Shown here piece by piece: positions 35,065-43,447 of a DNA stretch of 64,000 nt. How positions within the stretch are numbered: the first letter of the stretch is position 1; every line of letters starts with the position of its first letter. Made by a program: the position numbers and the translations under genes. Below the pieces are notes generated by a model. That model ran no database searches and had not been told where the DNA came from. It worked only from the letters and a program-made list of their open reading frames with translations. The stretch comes from Actinocrispum wychmicini (lineage in GTDB: Bacteria > Actinomycetota > Actinomycetes > Mycobacteriales > Pseudonocardiaceae). The DNA is taken from the NCBI RefSeq assembly GCF_004345645.1, contig NZ_SLWS01000001.1:248001-312000 (forward strand), in the 5' to 3' direction.

Positions 35065-35076
35065 TGGGCCACCTCC

Positions 35077-36540
35077 CTAGTACGCGAACGCCAGTTCGTC
35101 CTGGCCGGCCGTTTTCTCTCCTGCCGGCAGCACACCCGCTATGCCCGCGCGGGCGTATCTCCTGAGCAGGAAGAACTCCAGCACCGCCAGCACGCCGTAG
35201 ACGGTGGTCAACGTGATCAGCGAGGTCAGGATCTCGCCGGTGGTCAGCCCGGAGACGCCCTGCGCGGTGAACATCCACACCCCGTCCACCCCGGTCGGGT
35301 TCGGCACCACCACGAACGGCTGCCGGCCCTGCTCGGTGAAGATCCACCCGGCGCTGTTGGCCAGGAATGGCAGGGCGATCCCGGCCAGGGCCGCCCACCG
35401 GAACCACCGGCCCGACGGCATTCGTCCCTTCCTGGTCAGCCACAAGGCCAGCGCGGACGCGGCGGCGGCGAGCGCGCCGAGGCCGATCATCAGCCGGAAC
35501 CCCCAGTAGGTGACGGGCAGGTTGGGCACGTAGTCGATCGGCTTGCCGGACAGCTCGCCCAACTGCGGGTCGACCGGGTAGTTCTCGCCGTACTTCGCCC
35601 GGTACTCGCCGACCAGGTCGTTGATGCCCTTGACCTCGCTGGAGAAGTCGTTGTGCGCCAGGAACGACAGCAACGTGGGCAACGTGAACGACTTGACGTT
35701 CTCGCAGTCCGGCCGTTGCACGTCGCCGTAGGCGAAGATGGAGAACCCGGCCGGCTGTTCGCTGTGGCACAACGCCTCGGCCGCGGCCATCTTCATCGGC
35801 TGCTGCTGGAACATGAGCTTGCCCTGCATGTCGCCGGTGATCGCGAGCGCGGCGAACGCGACCATGCTCACCCAGCCGCCCACTTTCAGCGACGCCCGCC
35901 ACACCTCCCGGTCGGCCTTCCGCTTGGTCAGGTGCCAGATCGCGATGCCGACGAGGAACGCGCCGGCGACCGCGAAGCACCCGGCGACGGTGTGCGGGAT
36001 CGCGGCCAGCGCGGTGTTGTTGGTCAGCAGCGCCCAGATCGACGTCAGCTGCGGCTTGCCGTCCACAAGCGACACCCCGACCGGGTGCTGCATCCACGAG
36101 TTGGCCGCCAGGATGAAGTACGCCGAGGCGATCGTGGCCAGCGAGAACGCCCAGGCGCACGCCAGGTGCACCTTCTTGGGCAACCGGTCCCAGCCGAAGA
36201 TCCACAGGCCGAGGAACGTCGACTCGACGAAGAACGCGACCAGGCCCTCCATCGCCAGCGGCGCGCCGAACGCGTCCCCGACGAACTTCGAGTAAGCGCT
36301 CCAGGACATCCCGAACTGGAACTCCTGGACGATCCCGGTGACCACGCCCATCGCGAAGTTGACCATCATCAACTTGCCCCAGAACTTGGTCATCGCGAAG
36401 TACTTCTGATGCCCGGTGCGAACCCACGCCGTCTGCATCGCCGCGACCAGCACCGCCAGTCCGATGGTCAACGGCACCATCAGGAAGTGATAGACGGTGG
36501 TGATCCCGAACTGCCAACGGGCCAGGTCAAGAACGTCCAC
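35077..36540 (-). CDS. cydA: Cytochrome bd oxidase subunit I
   Basis: 487 residues from the GTG at 36540, where the protein starts DVLDLARWQFGITTVYHF as in relatives; an ATG three codons earlier (36549) is possible. It has about nine spans, heme b and d ligand regions (WQFGITTVYHFLMVP at the N-terminus, KLMFQQQPMKMAAAE near residue 240), and the quinone-side motif EQGRQPFVVVPNPTG near residue 400. The motif has Phe where GRQPW is more usual. It reduces O2 to water with menaquinol in the membrane, giving high-affinity respiration under low oxygen. It is the first gene of the operon. Confidence 0.97.
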   Translation of the reverse strand: MDVLDLARWQFGITTVYHFLMVPLTIGLAVLVAAMQTAWVRTGHQKYFAMTKFWGKLMMVNFAMGVVTGIVQEFQFGMSWSAYSKFVGDAFGAPLAMEGLVAFFVESTFLGLWIFGWDRLPKKVHLACAWAFSLATIASAYFILAANSWMQHPVGVSLVDGKPQLTSIWALLTNNTALAAIPHTVAGCFAVAGAFLVGIAIWHLTKRKADREVWRASLKVGGWVSMVAFAALAITGDMQGKLMFQQQPMKMAAAEALCHSEQPAGFSIFAYGDVQRPDCENVKSFTLPTLLSFLAHNDFSSEVKGINDLVGEYRAKYGENYPVDPQLGELSGKPIDYVPNLPVTYWGFRLMIGLGALAAAASALALWLTRKGRMPSGRWFRWAALAGIALPFLANSAGWIFTEQGRQPFVVVPNPTGVDGVWMFTAQGVSGLTTGEILTSLITLTTVYGVLAVLEFFLLRRYARAGIAGVLPAGEKTAGQDELAFAY

Positions 36541-36597
36541 ATGACACATGCTGCGGCATGCGCGGGGACCGCGCCTGGTACGCGAGTCCCCACTTGC

Positions 36598-36613
36598 CGG
36601 GACCTAGGTCCCG
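36598..36613. promoter_or_regulatory. DosR/DevR-like box upstream of cydA
   Basis: CGGGACCTAGGTCCCG is a perfect 16-bp palindrome. It matches the DosR core GGGACT-WW-AGTCCC except for one symmetric T-to-C change in each arm. It lies 58 bp upstream of the cydA start. Two more half-sites, GGGGAC at 36564-36569 and GTCCCC at 36586-36591, lie between it and the gene. Binding by the 28549 regulator is a prediction. Confidence 0.55.
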
Positions 36614-36620
36614 CTGACGG

Positions 36621-37265
36621 CTAACGCAGGGCGTCGGCCACTTCGGCGGCGGTCCGGACCACCTGCGGCCCGACCACCTCGGCGTGCAGGCGTTCGAAGG
36701 TCACCACGCCGACGCTGGCCCGTAGCCCGGCCACACCGAGCACGGGCGCCGCGATTCCGAAGGCGCCGGCCTGGAGTTCGCCGGCGGTGGTGACCCACTC
36801 CGGACCGTCGCAGGACAGGAGAATCGCCTTTCCAGCCGCGCCTTTGCGCAAAGAATGACGGGTTCCAACCCGATATGCGACATGATATGCGGTCCACGAG
36901 GGTTCGACGACGGCCACGGCCTGAGCCTCGTCGCCGTCCGCGACCGTCAGGTGCGAGGTCGCGCCGATGGACTCGGCCAGCTCCCGCAACGCCGGCAACG
37001 CGGCGTGCCGCAACTGCGGGAGCACCCGCGCGGACAGCCGCAGCAGTCCTAGGCCCAGCCGGACCCGGGACCCTTCCCTGCGGACAAGTCCGCGGGCCTG
37101 CAACGGCACCAGTAACCGGTAGACCGCGGCGCGGCTCGCGCCGATCGCGGCCGCCAGGTCGCTGATGGTCGGCGCCTCCGACTCCGAGTCGGCGACGGCC
37201 TGCAACAAGGACAACCCGCGGTCAAGTGTCAGCGAGCTCTCCTTGTTGCCGTGCGCAGTCGTCAC
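36621..37265 (-). CDS. IclR family transcriptional regulator of the homogentisate operon
   Basis: 214 residues from the GTG at 37265, which overlaps the fahA stop (GTGA). The N-terminal winged helix (residues ~10-75) includes LTLDRGLSLLQAV, SDLAAAIGASRAAVYRLLVPL and GLVRREGSRVRLGLGL. The IclR effector domain follows, with a shortened C-terminus compared with ~250-residue relatives. As the last gene of the operon it shares its transcript with fahA. It probably senses an aromatic pathway intermediate and binds the palindrome at 39334-39350 (inference). Confidence 0.92.
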   Translation of the reverse strand: MTTAHGNKESSLTLDRGLSLLQAVADSESEAPTISDLAAAIGASRAAVYRLLVPLQARGLVRREGSRVRLGLGLLRLSARVLPQLRHAALPALRELAESIGATSHLTVADGDEAQAVAVVEPSWTAYHVAYRVGTRHSLRKGAAGKAILLSCDGPEWVTTAGELQAGAFGIAAPVLGVAGLRASVGVVTFERLHAEVVGPQVVRTAAEVADALR

Positions 37266-38431
37266 GGCAGGGCCGGGTGAACCGTGCCGACCACCTCGGC
37301 GACGCCGACCACGGAACCGTTCGGGCCGGGCGCGGTCGCGGTGATCCGGACGGTGTCGTCGTCCTCGAGGAACGTCCGCTGTTGACCGTCGGCCAACGCG
37401 ATCTTGTCCCGGCCGCCCCAGCTCATCTCCAGGAAGCAGCCGAGCTGGTCGCGTTCCGGTCCGGAGACCGTCCCGGACGCGAACAGGTCGCCGGGACGGA
37501 CCGTGGCGCCGTTGACCGTCATGTGCGCCAACTGCTGGGCGAACGAGTAGTACATCTCGGCGAACCGCGGCCGGGACACGATCGAGCCGTTCCAGTCGAT
37601 CTCCAGCAGCAGGTCCAGGCCCCACGGCTGGTCCTCGGCCAGGTAGTCCAGCACCGGGTGCGCGGGCGGGCGCACGCGCGCGGCGGCCAACGCCTCCAAC
37701 GGCGTGATCCAGGCCGAGACCGAGGTGGCGAAGGACTTGCCGAGGAACGGGCCGAGCGGCTGCGACTCCCACCCCTGGATGTCACGGGCCGACCAGTCGT
37801 TCACCAGGACCACGCCGAAAACGTGGTCCGCGGCGGCGGACGTGGACACCCGCGCGGTGACCGGACCGCCGCACACGAACCCGATCTCGGCCTCGATGTC
37901 CAGCTTCGTCGACGGCCCGAAGACAGGCCCGGTCGAGCCGCGTCGCTGCCCGTTCGGCCGGACGACCGGCGTCCCGGAGACCACGACCGTGCCGGCGCGA
38001 CCGTGGTATCCGACAGGCAGATGCGTCCAGTTCGGCAGCAGCGGCTCGTCGTTCGGCCGGAAGATCCGGCCGGCGTTCTCCGCGTGGTGTTTCGAGGAGT
38101 AGAAGTCCACGTAGTCGGCAACGGTGAACGGCAGCATGGCCCCGGCCAGCGGCACCAGCGTGGCGCCGTTCGGCGCGGCCGGGCCGTTCACCAGCTCCAC
38201 CAGCCGGGCACGCAGCTCCGTCCACACGGAACGGCCGGCGGCCAGCAGCGGGTCGAGCGAGGTGGCCGAGACCACGTCGGCGAGGCCGCCGAACGAGGCC
38301 GCGATCGGCCGCAGCGGCAGCGCCTGGTCGCCCACCCGGACCGCGACCTGGCCGTCGATCACGCCGTACGGCAGCGTCTGCGGGCCGAACGGCTGATCGT
38401 CACGGAACCCCGCGTCCTCGATCCACGTCAC
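37262..38431 (-). CDS. fahA: Fumarylacetoacetase
   Basis: 389 residues from the GTG at 38431, which overlaps the preceding stop (GTGA). The N-terminal SH3-like part is followed by the catalytic FAH fold: DFYSSKHHAENAGRIFRP near residue 110, VGYHGRAGTVVVSG near residue 140, the metal-binding LDIEAEIGFV near residue 180, LVNDWSARDIQGWE near residue 215 and SGTVSGPERDQLG near residue 340. It splits fumarylacetoacetate into fumarate and acetoacetate, the last step of tyrosine breakdown. It is co-transcribed with an uncharacterised gene before it and the IclR regulator after it. Confidence 0.96.
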   Translation of the reverse strand: MTWIEDAGFRDDQPFGPQTLPYGVIDGQVAVRVGDQALPLRPIAASFGGLADVVSATSLDPLLAAGRSVWTELRARLVELVNGPAAPNGATLVPLAGAMLPFTVADYVDFYSSKHHAENAGRIFRPNDEPLLPNWTHLPVGYHGRAGTVVVSGTPVVRPNGQRRGSTGPVFGPSTKLDIEAEIGFVCGGPVTARVSTSAAADHVFGVVLVNDWSARDIQGWESQPLGPFLGKSFATSVSAWITPLEALAAARVRPPAHPVLDYLAEDQPWGLDLLLEIDWNGSIVSRPRFAEMYYSFAQQLAHMTVNGATVRPGDLFASGTVSGPERDQLGCFLEMSWGGRDKIALADGQQRTFLEDDDTVRITATAPGPNGSVVGVAEVVGTVHPALP

Positions 38432-39303
38432 AGCAACCCCAGTTCTTCCAGGTCGGCGATGGGCTCGGCCAACGAGCACGAGCCGTAGGACGCGAACACG
38501 CCGCGAACGGCGTGCGACGCGGCCTCGTTGAGCTGCCCGGCCTCCTTGGCGAGGCCGTCGGCGTCCGTGCTGCCGAGGGCCTCACGGACGTCCCCGCCGG
38601 CCAGCGAGCGCGCGGTGGCGACGAGCAGGTTCACGAACCCGTGGTGGGTGAACCCGGTCTCGTCGTCCGTGTGCCGGACGGCGTTGTGCAGGCCGGCCGT
38701 GGCCTTGAAGGACGTGCCGCCGCCGGCCACCACCGCGAGAAAGTCCGCGATCTCGTCCACGCTCGGGAACGCCTGCTGGGACAGCCCGCCGCAGCGCAGC
38801 TTCGGCCAGCTGCCGTGCTCGGCCACCTTGTGGATGCTGTCCAGCCAGTCCTTGCCGCCGCGGCGGGGCTCGATCACCCGGATCACGTCCTCGGGTACGA
38901 ACTCGGAGACCCGCTCGAGCCACTGGTCGTCCACATCGGACGGGGCGGGCATCTCGACCATCCGCAGGGCGAGCAGCTCGGTCCGGGACTCGATGATCGA
39001 CAACGCCTTGGGAACGCCGCCAAGGCCGGTGTCGATCACCAGCGACAGGGCGACCGGTTTGACCGGCTTGGCCTTGATCAGTTCGGTGATCAACTCGGGC
39101 AGGCGGGACGCGGGACACAGGAAGAGGCCCATCACCCCGGCCCGGTTGCCTGTGCGCGCGGCCAGGTGCGCGGCGATCGCGTCCGGCATGGGCGCGTTGC
39201 CGGGAGGGAACAGGGCTGCGTCGTCCACAAGCCTCGCGAGCAGGGGCGGAACACCTCGAGGGCCGGGCGGCGGGAGTTCGACTGCGCTTGACACGGCTGA
39301 CAC
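38428..39303 (-). CDS. Uncharacterised protein of the homogentisate operon
   Basis: 291 residues from the GTG at 39303; a TACGCT -10 at 6 nt supports that start. No family is recognised. Visible patches are DDAALFPPGNAPM near residue 25, LRCGGLSQQAFPS near residue 190 and SFKATAGLHNAVRH near residue 215. The alternation of hydrophobic strands with helices looks like an alpha/beta barrel. It is the first gene of the operon with fahA and iclR and diverges from hmgA. The pathway's maleylacetoacetate isomerase is not recognised in the window, so this gene is a candidate for that step or an accessory one. No motif proves it. Confidence 0.82.
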   Translation of the reverse strand: MSAVSSAVELPPPGPRGVPPLLARLVDDAALFPPGNAPMPDAIAAHLAARTGNRAGVMGLFLCPASRLPELITELIKAKPVKPVALSLVIDTGLGGVPKALSIIESRTELLALRMVEMPAPSDVDDQWLERVSEFVPEDVIRVIEPRRGGKDWLDSIHKVAEHGSWPKLRCGGLSQQAFPSVDEIADFLAVVAGGGTSFKATAGLHNAVRHTDDETGFTHHGFVNLLVATARSLAGGDVREALGSTDADGLAKEAGQLNEAASHAVRGVFASYGSCSLAEPIADLEELGLL

Positions 39304-39309
39304 GCTAGT

Positions 39310-39315
39310 AGCGTA
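39310..39315 (-). promoter_or_regulatory. -10 element of the 38428-39303 operon, leaderless
   Basis: TACGCT on the minus strand 6 nt before the GTG at 39303. It is 19 bp from the palindrome at 39334-39350, so a protein bound there could affect this promoter. Confidence 0.5.
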
Positions 39316-39333
39316 CCCGGAACCGAACAAAGA

Positions 39334-39350
39334 TGTCCGCCTATCGGACA
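39334..39350. promoter_or_regulatory. Candidate operator between hmgA and the fahA operon
   Basis: TGTCCG-CCTAT-CGGACA is a perfect 6-bp inverted repeat with a 5-nt spacer in the 68 bp between the divergent starts 39303 and 39372. The IclR gene closing the fahA operon is the natural candidate to bind it and control both directions. Confidence 0.55.
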
Positions 39351-39371
39351 CAATCCGATCCAGGAGCGAGC

Positions 39372-40550
39372 ATGCCGTACTACCGTCAGGTGGGTGAGAT
39401 CCCACGCAAACGGCACACCCAGTTCCGCGCGCCCGACGGGAGCCTGTACGCCGAGGAACTAATGGGTGTGGAGGGGTTCTCCAGCGACTCGGCCCTGCTG
39501 TACCACCGCCACCTGCCGACCGCGATCGTCGACGCCGTCGACGTCACCGTACCCAGGGACACCGCCCCGAACCTGCCGCTGAAACCCCGCCACTTCCGCA
39601 CCCAGGACCTCAAGTGGGAAGCCCCGGCCGACGTCGACGCGGTCACCGGCAGGCGCCTGCTGTTCGGCAACGCGGACGTCAGGATCTGCTTCGTCGAAGC
39701 GACCCAGCCGTCGCCCCTCTACCGCAACGCGGCGGGCGACGAGCTGCTGTACGTGCAAACTGGCACGGCCGTCATTGAAACGATTTACGGCAGCATGGCG
39801 GTCGGCGACGGCGACTATGTCGTCCTCCCGACATCGTGTACATATCGCGTGGTCCCAGGAGACGACCTGCGGCTGCTCGTGCTGGAAGCCAGCGGCCACA
39901 TCGGCCCGCCCAAGCGCTACCTGTCGACCAAGGGCCAGTTCCTGGAGCACTCCCCGTACTGCGAGCGTGACCTGCGCGGACCGGTCGAACCGCTGCTGGT
40001 CGACGACACCGATGTGGAAGTGTTCGTCCGGCACCGCGCCGGTGTCACCAAGTTCACGTACGCCAACCACCCGTTCGACGTGGTCGGCTGGGACGGCGCG
40101 CTGTACCCGTGGGCCTTCAACATCCGCGACTTCGAACCGATCACCGGCCGGGTGCACCAGCCGCCGCCGGTGCACCAGACGTTCGAAGGCCCCAACTTCG
40201 TGGTCTGCTCCTTCTGCCCGCGCAAGGTCGACTACCACCCGCTCGCCGTGCCCGTGCCGTACAACCACGCGAACGTCGACTCGGACGAGCTGATGTTCTA
40301 CGTCGGCGGGAACTACGAGGCCAGGAAGGGCTCCGGCATCGGCCTCGGCTCGCTGTCGCTGCACCCGTCCGGCGTGACCCACGGCCCCCAGCCGGGCGCC
40401 GTCGAAGGCGCCCTCGGCGTGGACTACTTCGACGAGACCGCGGTGATGGTGGACACGTTCCGGCCGTTGGAGCTCGGCGAGGCGGCGGACGCGTGTGAAG
40501 ACCCGCGCTACGCCTGGAGCTGGGCGAAGCGCGGGCCGGACTGGAGCTGA
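39372..40550 (+). CDS. hmgA: Homogentisate 1,2-dioxygenase
   Basis: 392 residues, somewhat shorter than human HGD, as usual in actinobacteria. Iron-ligand and active-site regions are seen in VPYNHANVDSDELMFYVGGN near residue 300 (His and Glu) and SLHPSGVTHGPQPG near residue 333 (His). It opens the ring of homogentisate to maleylacetoacetate using Fe2+ and O2. CAGGAG precedes the ATG at 39372. It is divergent from the uncharacterised-fahA-iclR operon and converges on a GNAT gene with a 2 bp gap. Confidence 0.96.
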   Translation: MPYYRQVGEIPRKRHTQFRAPDGSLYAEELMGVEGFSSDSALLYHRHLPTAIVDAVDVTVPRDTAPNLPLKPRHFRTQDLKWEAPADVDAVTGRRLLFGNADVRICFVEATQPSPLYRNAAGDELLYVQTGTAVIETIYGSMAVGDGDYVVLPTSCTYRVVPGDDLRLLVLEASGHIGPPKRYLSTKGQFLEHSPYCERDLRGPVEPLLVDDTDVEVFVRHRAGVTKFTYANHPFDVVGWDGALYPWAFNIRDFEPITGRVHQPPPVHQTFEGPNFVVCSFCPRKVDYHPLAVPVPYNHANVDSDELMFYVGGNYEARKGSGIGLGSLSLHPSGVTHGPQPGAVEGALGVDYFDETAVMVDTFRPLELGEAADACEDPRYAWSWAKRGPDWS

Positions 40551-40552
40551 CG

Positions 40553-41287
40553 TCACATCGGGTGTTCCATCCAGACGTTCGGCTCGACGTAGACGCCGTA
40601 GTCACGGTCGACCGACGCGACCACGGGCGCGATGCCGCCCGGGAAGTGGTTGTCGCCGTCGACGAGCTTGACGCCGGTCCAGTCGTGCCAGTCGGCGAGC
40701 GACCCGGAGAGGGTGACCGCGAACGGGCAGATCTTGATCATCTTGGCACCGAGCCGCTCGTGCGTGCGCATCCACCGGTCGGCGAAGAGGCCGTCCGGGC
40801 GCCTGCGGTTGGCGTACTCGCTCATCAGGGCGTTCGGCTCGTCCTCCTTGCCGATCGGCCGCACCGAGACCAGCAGCTTGGCCAACCCGGTCTCGGCGGC
40901 ACGGGCCTTGAGCGCCGCCAACATCGGCGCGGACAGCCCCTTGCCCCGGTGTCTTGGGTCGATCACGACCTCCAACGCGCACAACGCGTTGGGCTCACGA
41001 CCGTCCATTTTGTCCTGCGCGGCCCACTGGATCGCCTCGTCCCACCCATGGTCGGGCAGCTCGGCCCGATCGTGGGCGGGAAAAGCGAGCGGCACCGACA
41101 AAGCGCGGGCGATGGGCACCTCGTCCTCGACGGCGATCAGGAAGTACCGCGCCCACAGCCGCTGGAACCGCTCCAACGTGATGATCTTGCCGCTCGAGCC
41201 CTGGTAGATGAACTGGCCACCGACGTCGCCGAGGTCCAACGCGGCCTCGGCCAGGTCAGGACGGGTCGCAAGGTCAACAATGTGCAT
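40553..41287 (-). CDS. GNAT family N-acetyltransferase
   Basis: 244 residues. The acetyl-CoA loop is visible as VIDPRHRGKGLSAPMLAALK near residue 110. The protein is longer than a minimal GNAT, with an N-terminal extension and a C-terminal ~60-residue segment (from DRWMRTHERLGAK on) ending VWMEHPM. Proteins of this form recur in actinobacteria without assigned substrates. The start is ATG 41287. Convergence with hmgA does not imply a shared pathway. Confidence 0.85.
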   Translation of the reverse strand: MHIVDLATRPDLAEAALDLGDVGGQFIYQGSSGKIITLERFQRLWARYFLIAVEDEVPIARALSVPLAFPAHDRAELPDHGWDEAIQWAAQDKMDGREPNALCALEVVIDPRHRGKGLSAPMLAALKARAAETGLAKLLVSVRPIGKEDEPNALMSEYANRRRPDGLFADRWMRTHERLGAKMIKICPFAVTLSGSLADWHDWTGVKLVDGDNHFPGGIAPVVASVDRDYGVYVEPNVWMEHPM

Positions 41288-41440
41288 AACAACAGCTAAC
41301 CGAAAGGGCGCCTGTCCGGAAAGCCGCCGACTGGCGCTAGTAAGCCGTGTGGGTACCCCACGAGTCGCGTTCCTCGTGCGGCCATCAGGGTGTCCACATA
41401 ACCTGAGGACCTTACCGTCGACACCTTCCTGGGGGCTGGT

Positions 41441-42088
41441 GTGTTCGAGATCGTTCCGGGCTACGGCCTGGATGTCTCGCCCAAGCTCGTGCTGGGCAAC
41501 CTGTGTGTATGCGTCGGGACCTACGCCGATCCCGAGGCGCACGAGAAGCACTTCCTGCAGACCGTGGGCAGCGGCAACTGGTACTTCTCCGAGGACGACG
41601 AGTTCCGGTTCGACCCGGTGACCGGCGTCCTGCGCAGCGTCCGGCTGCACATCCCGGAACGGAACGCCACCCACCACGTACCTCCCGACCTGCCGGCCGA
41701 GCCCGGGTCGATCCGGTTGACCAGGCTCGTCCCGTTCAGCATGGAGCCGGCCGCGCTTCGGTGGTTCGCCGACGGCCGGCTCACCTGTCTGTACACAGTG
41801 GACACTCCGGACCGGCGGGTTCGGGTCGCGCCGGACTTCGACCTGTTCTTCAGCGCGGGCGAGTTGTCCGGGTGGTCGCTCGCGCGGACCGGGGAGCCCG
41901 AGTTCGCCGGACTGCTCGCCGACTACTTCGCGTTGGTCACCGAGTCGACCATCGAACGCCTTGAGCACGAGGACCAAGGCGTTCTCCGCGAGCTCCAGGA
42001 ACTCGCCGAACGGGTCGGGACCAGCGACGACGCCCGCACCGACCTGCACGGCCGAATCAGCTACATGGTCGACTTTTTCAGCGGCTGA
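41441..42088 (+). CDS. Hypothetical protein, family not recognised
   Basis: 215 residues from a GTG at 41441 with CTGGGGGCTG upstream. The sequence is soluble, with mixed strands and a C-terminal helical region rich in Glu, Leu and Arg (residues ~160-210). Notable patches are LCVCVGTYADPEAHE near residue 22, NWYFSEDDEFRFDPVTG near residue 46 and DFDLFFSAGELSG near residue 132. No signal peptide or membrane span. It lies upstream of the SWIM/MoxR operon on the same strand with a 66 bp gap, so a link is possible but unproven. Third-position GC is typical of coding sequence here. Confidence 0.75.
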   Translation: MFEIVPGYGLDVSPKLVLGNLCVCVGTYADPEAHEKHFLQTVGSGNWYFSEDDEFRFDPVTGVLRSVRLHIPERNATHHVPPDLPAEPGSIRLTRLVPFSMEPAALRWFADGRLTCLYTVDTPDRRVRVAPDFDLFFSAGELSGWSLARTGEPEFAGLLADYFALVTESTIERLEHEDQGVLRELQELAERVGTSDDARTDLHGRISYMVDFFSG

Positions 42089-42154
42089 CCTGGGGATCTC
42101 AAAACTGTCGGTGGTCGGTTCTAGAGTGACCACGACAGATAGGGGGTCGCCAAG

Positions 42155-43447
42155 TTGAGTGTGGACATGGACGTCGACACCGTGCTCGCGCTGGCGCCGG
42201 ACAAACAGGTCGCGACGGCCGCGGCCCGGTTGGCGGCGCCCGGCAACTGGCGCGGGCTCGGGCACGACGAGCACGCGGTGTGGGGGCAGTGCCGGGGCAG
42301 CGGCAAGAACCCGTACCAGGTCTGCGTCGACTTGGACGACCGTGCCACCAAGTGTTCCTGCCCGTCGCGCAAGTTCCCGTGCAAGCACGCGATCGCCGTC
42401 CAGGTCCTGCATGCGCGTGCGGGGGTCGGCGCGGGCGAGCCCCCGGCGTGGGTCAGCGAATGGCAGCACCGGCGGGACGTTCGCCGGGTGCCCAAGGAGC
42501 TCGACGAGTCGCCCGAGGCGGTCGAACGCCGCTTGGCCCAGCGGGCCAGGACCAGCGAGGCCCGAGACCTGGCCGTCCAGGGCGGTGTCGTCGGTCTGCG
42601 GGAATGGCTCTCGGACGTGGCCAGGCGCGGCATCGCCGAACTGCCCGGCCGGGACCGGGCCTGGTGGGAGTCGATCATCCGGCGGATGGTCGACGCACAG
42701 GCCCCCGGCCTGGCAGGCGCCCTCGAAGACTTGGCCGCCGTGGTCTTCCTTGGCGGCGCGCACTGGGCCGAGCGGGCCGCCGACCGCCTGGGCGGCCTGC
42801 ACCTGCTGGCCACGCTCGCGGCCAAGCCGCCGCCCGAACTGGCCGACGTGATCCGGATGCGGCTCGGCTTCACCACCCCCGAGCAGGAGGTGAAGGCCAA
42901 GCCGGGCTGGGTGGACGAATGGGTGGTGCTGCTGCGCAAGGACGAGGACAACGGCCAGGTCCGGACCACGCGCCAGTGGGTGTGGGGCCGGGCCAGAGGC
43001 GAATGGGTCGTGGTGTTCCGGCACGCCGCCGGCAACGCACCCGCCGGCCCCGCCCTGCCAGTCGGCGAGTTCACCGGCGAACTGCACCCCTACCCGGGTG
43101 GCGCGCCCCGCCGGGTGGCCGTCGGGGAACGCGAACCCTCCAGGGCGGCCGGCCCGATCGACCTGTCGCCGACCTGGACCACCGCCCTCGCCGGCCTGGA
43201 GCCACAGCTCCGCCAGGACCCCTGGCAACGACTGCACCCCCTGACATGCCAACGAGTTCGCCTCGCCGCCGGCCTGCTGATCGACGCCGAGGGCCGCGCC
43301 CTCCCAGTGGCCGACACAGTCGCCACCGACCGCGCCCTCGCCATCCACGGCGGCGCCCACTTCGACGCGATCGGCCTGTGGGACGGCTGGGACATCAGGA
43401 TCGGCGCCGCGGCCCACCCCGGCGCCGCCCCAGAGGTGATCGCATGA
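42155..43447 (+). CDS. SWIM zinc finger protein, first gene of the MoxR/VWA operon
   Basis: 430 residues. The zinc finger CSCPSRKFPCKHAIAVQVL (C-x-C-xn-C-x-H) is at residues ~68-86. A long helical and beta C-terminal part without a known domain follows. SWIM fingers bind DNA or proteins. A TTG at 42155 has AGGGGG about 8 nt upstream; GTG 42161 and ATG 42167 are alternatives. The stop overlaps the next open frame's ATG (ATGA at 43444-43447). SWIM proteins of this type recur with DUF5691, MoxR, DUF5682 and VWA genes in actinobacteria, as here. The function of the set is not established. Confidence 0.92.
   Translation: MSVDMDVDTVLALAPDKQVATAAARLAAPGNWRGLGHDEHAVWGQCRGSGKNPYQVCVDLDDRATKCSCPSRKFPCKHAIAVQVLHARAGVGAGEPPAWVSEWQHRRDVRRVPKELDESPEAVERRLAQRARTSEARDLAVQGGVVGLREWLSDVARRGIAELPGRDRAWWESIIRRMVDAQAPGLAGALEDLAAVVFLGGAHWAERAADRLGGLHLLATLAAKPPPELADVIRMRLGFTTPEQEVKAKPGWVDEWVVLLRKDEDNGQVRTTRQWVWGRARGEWVVVFRHAAGNAPAGPALPVGEFTGELHPYPGGAPRRVAVGEREPSRAAGPIDLSPTWTTALAGLEPQLRQDPWQRLHPLTCQRVRLAAGLLIDAEGRALPVADTVATDRALAIHGGAHFDAIGLWDGWDIRIGAAAHPGAAPEVIA

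Noticed and set aside
36564..36591. GGGGAC-N16-GTCCCC as an independent regulator site
   Set aside because: The spacer is too long for one dimer; noted only as extra half-sites beside the 36598 palindrome.
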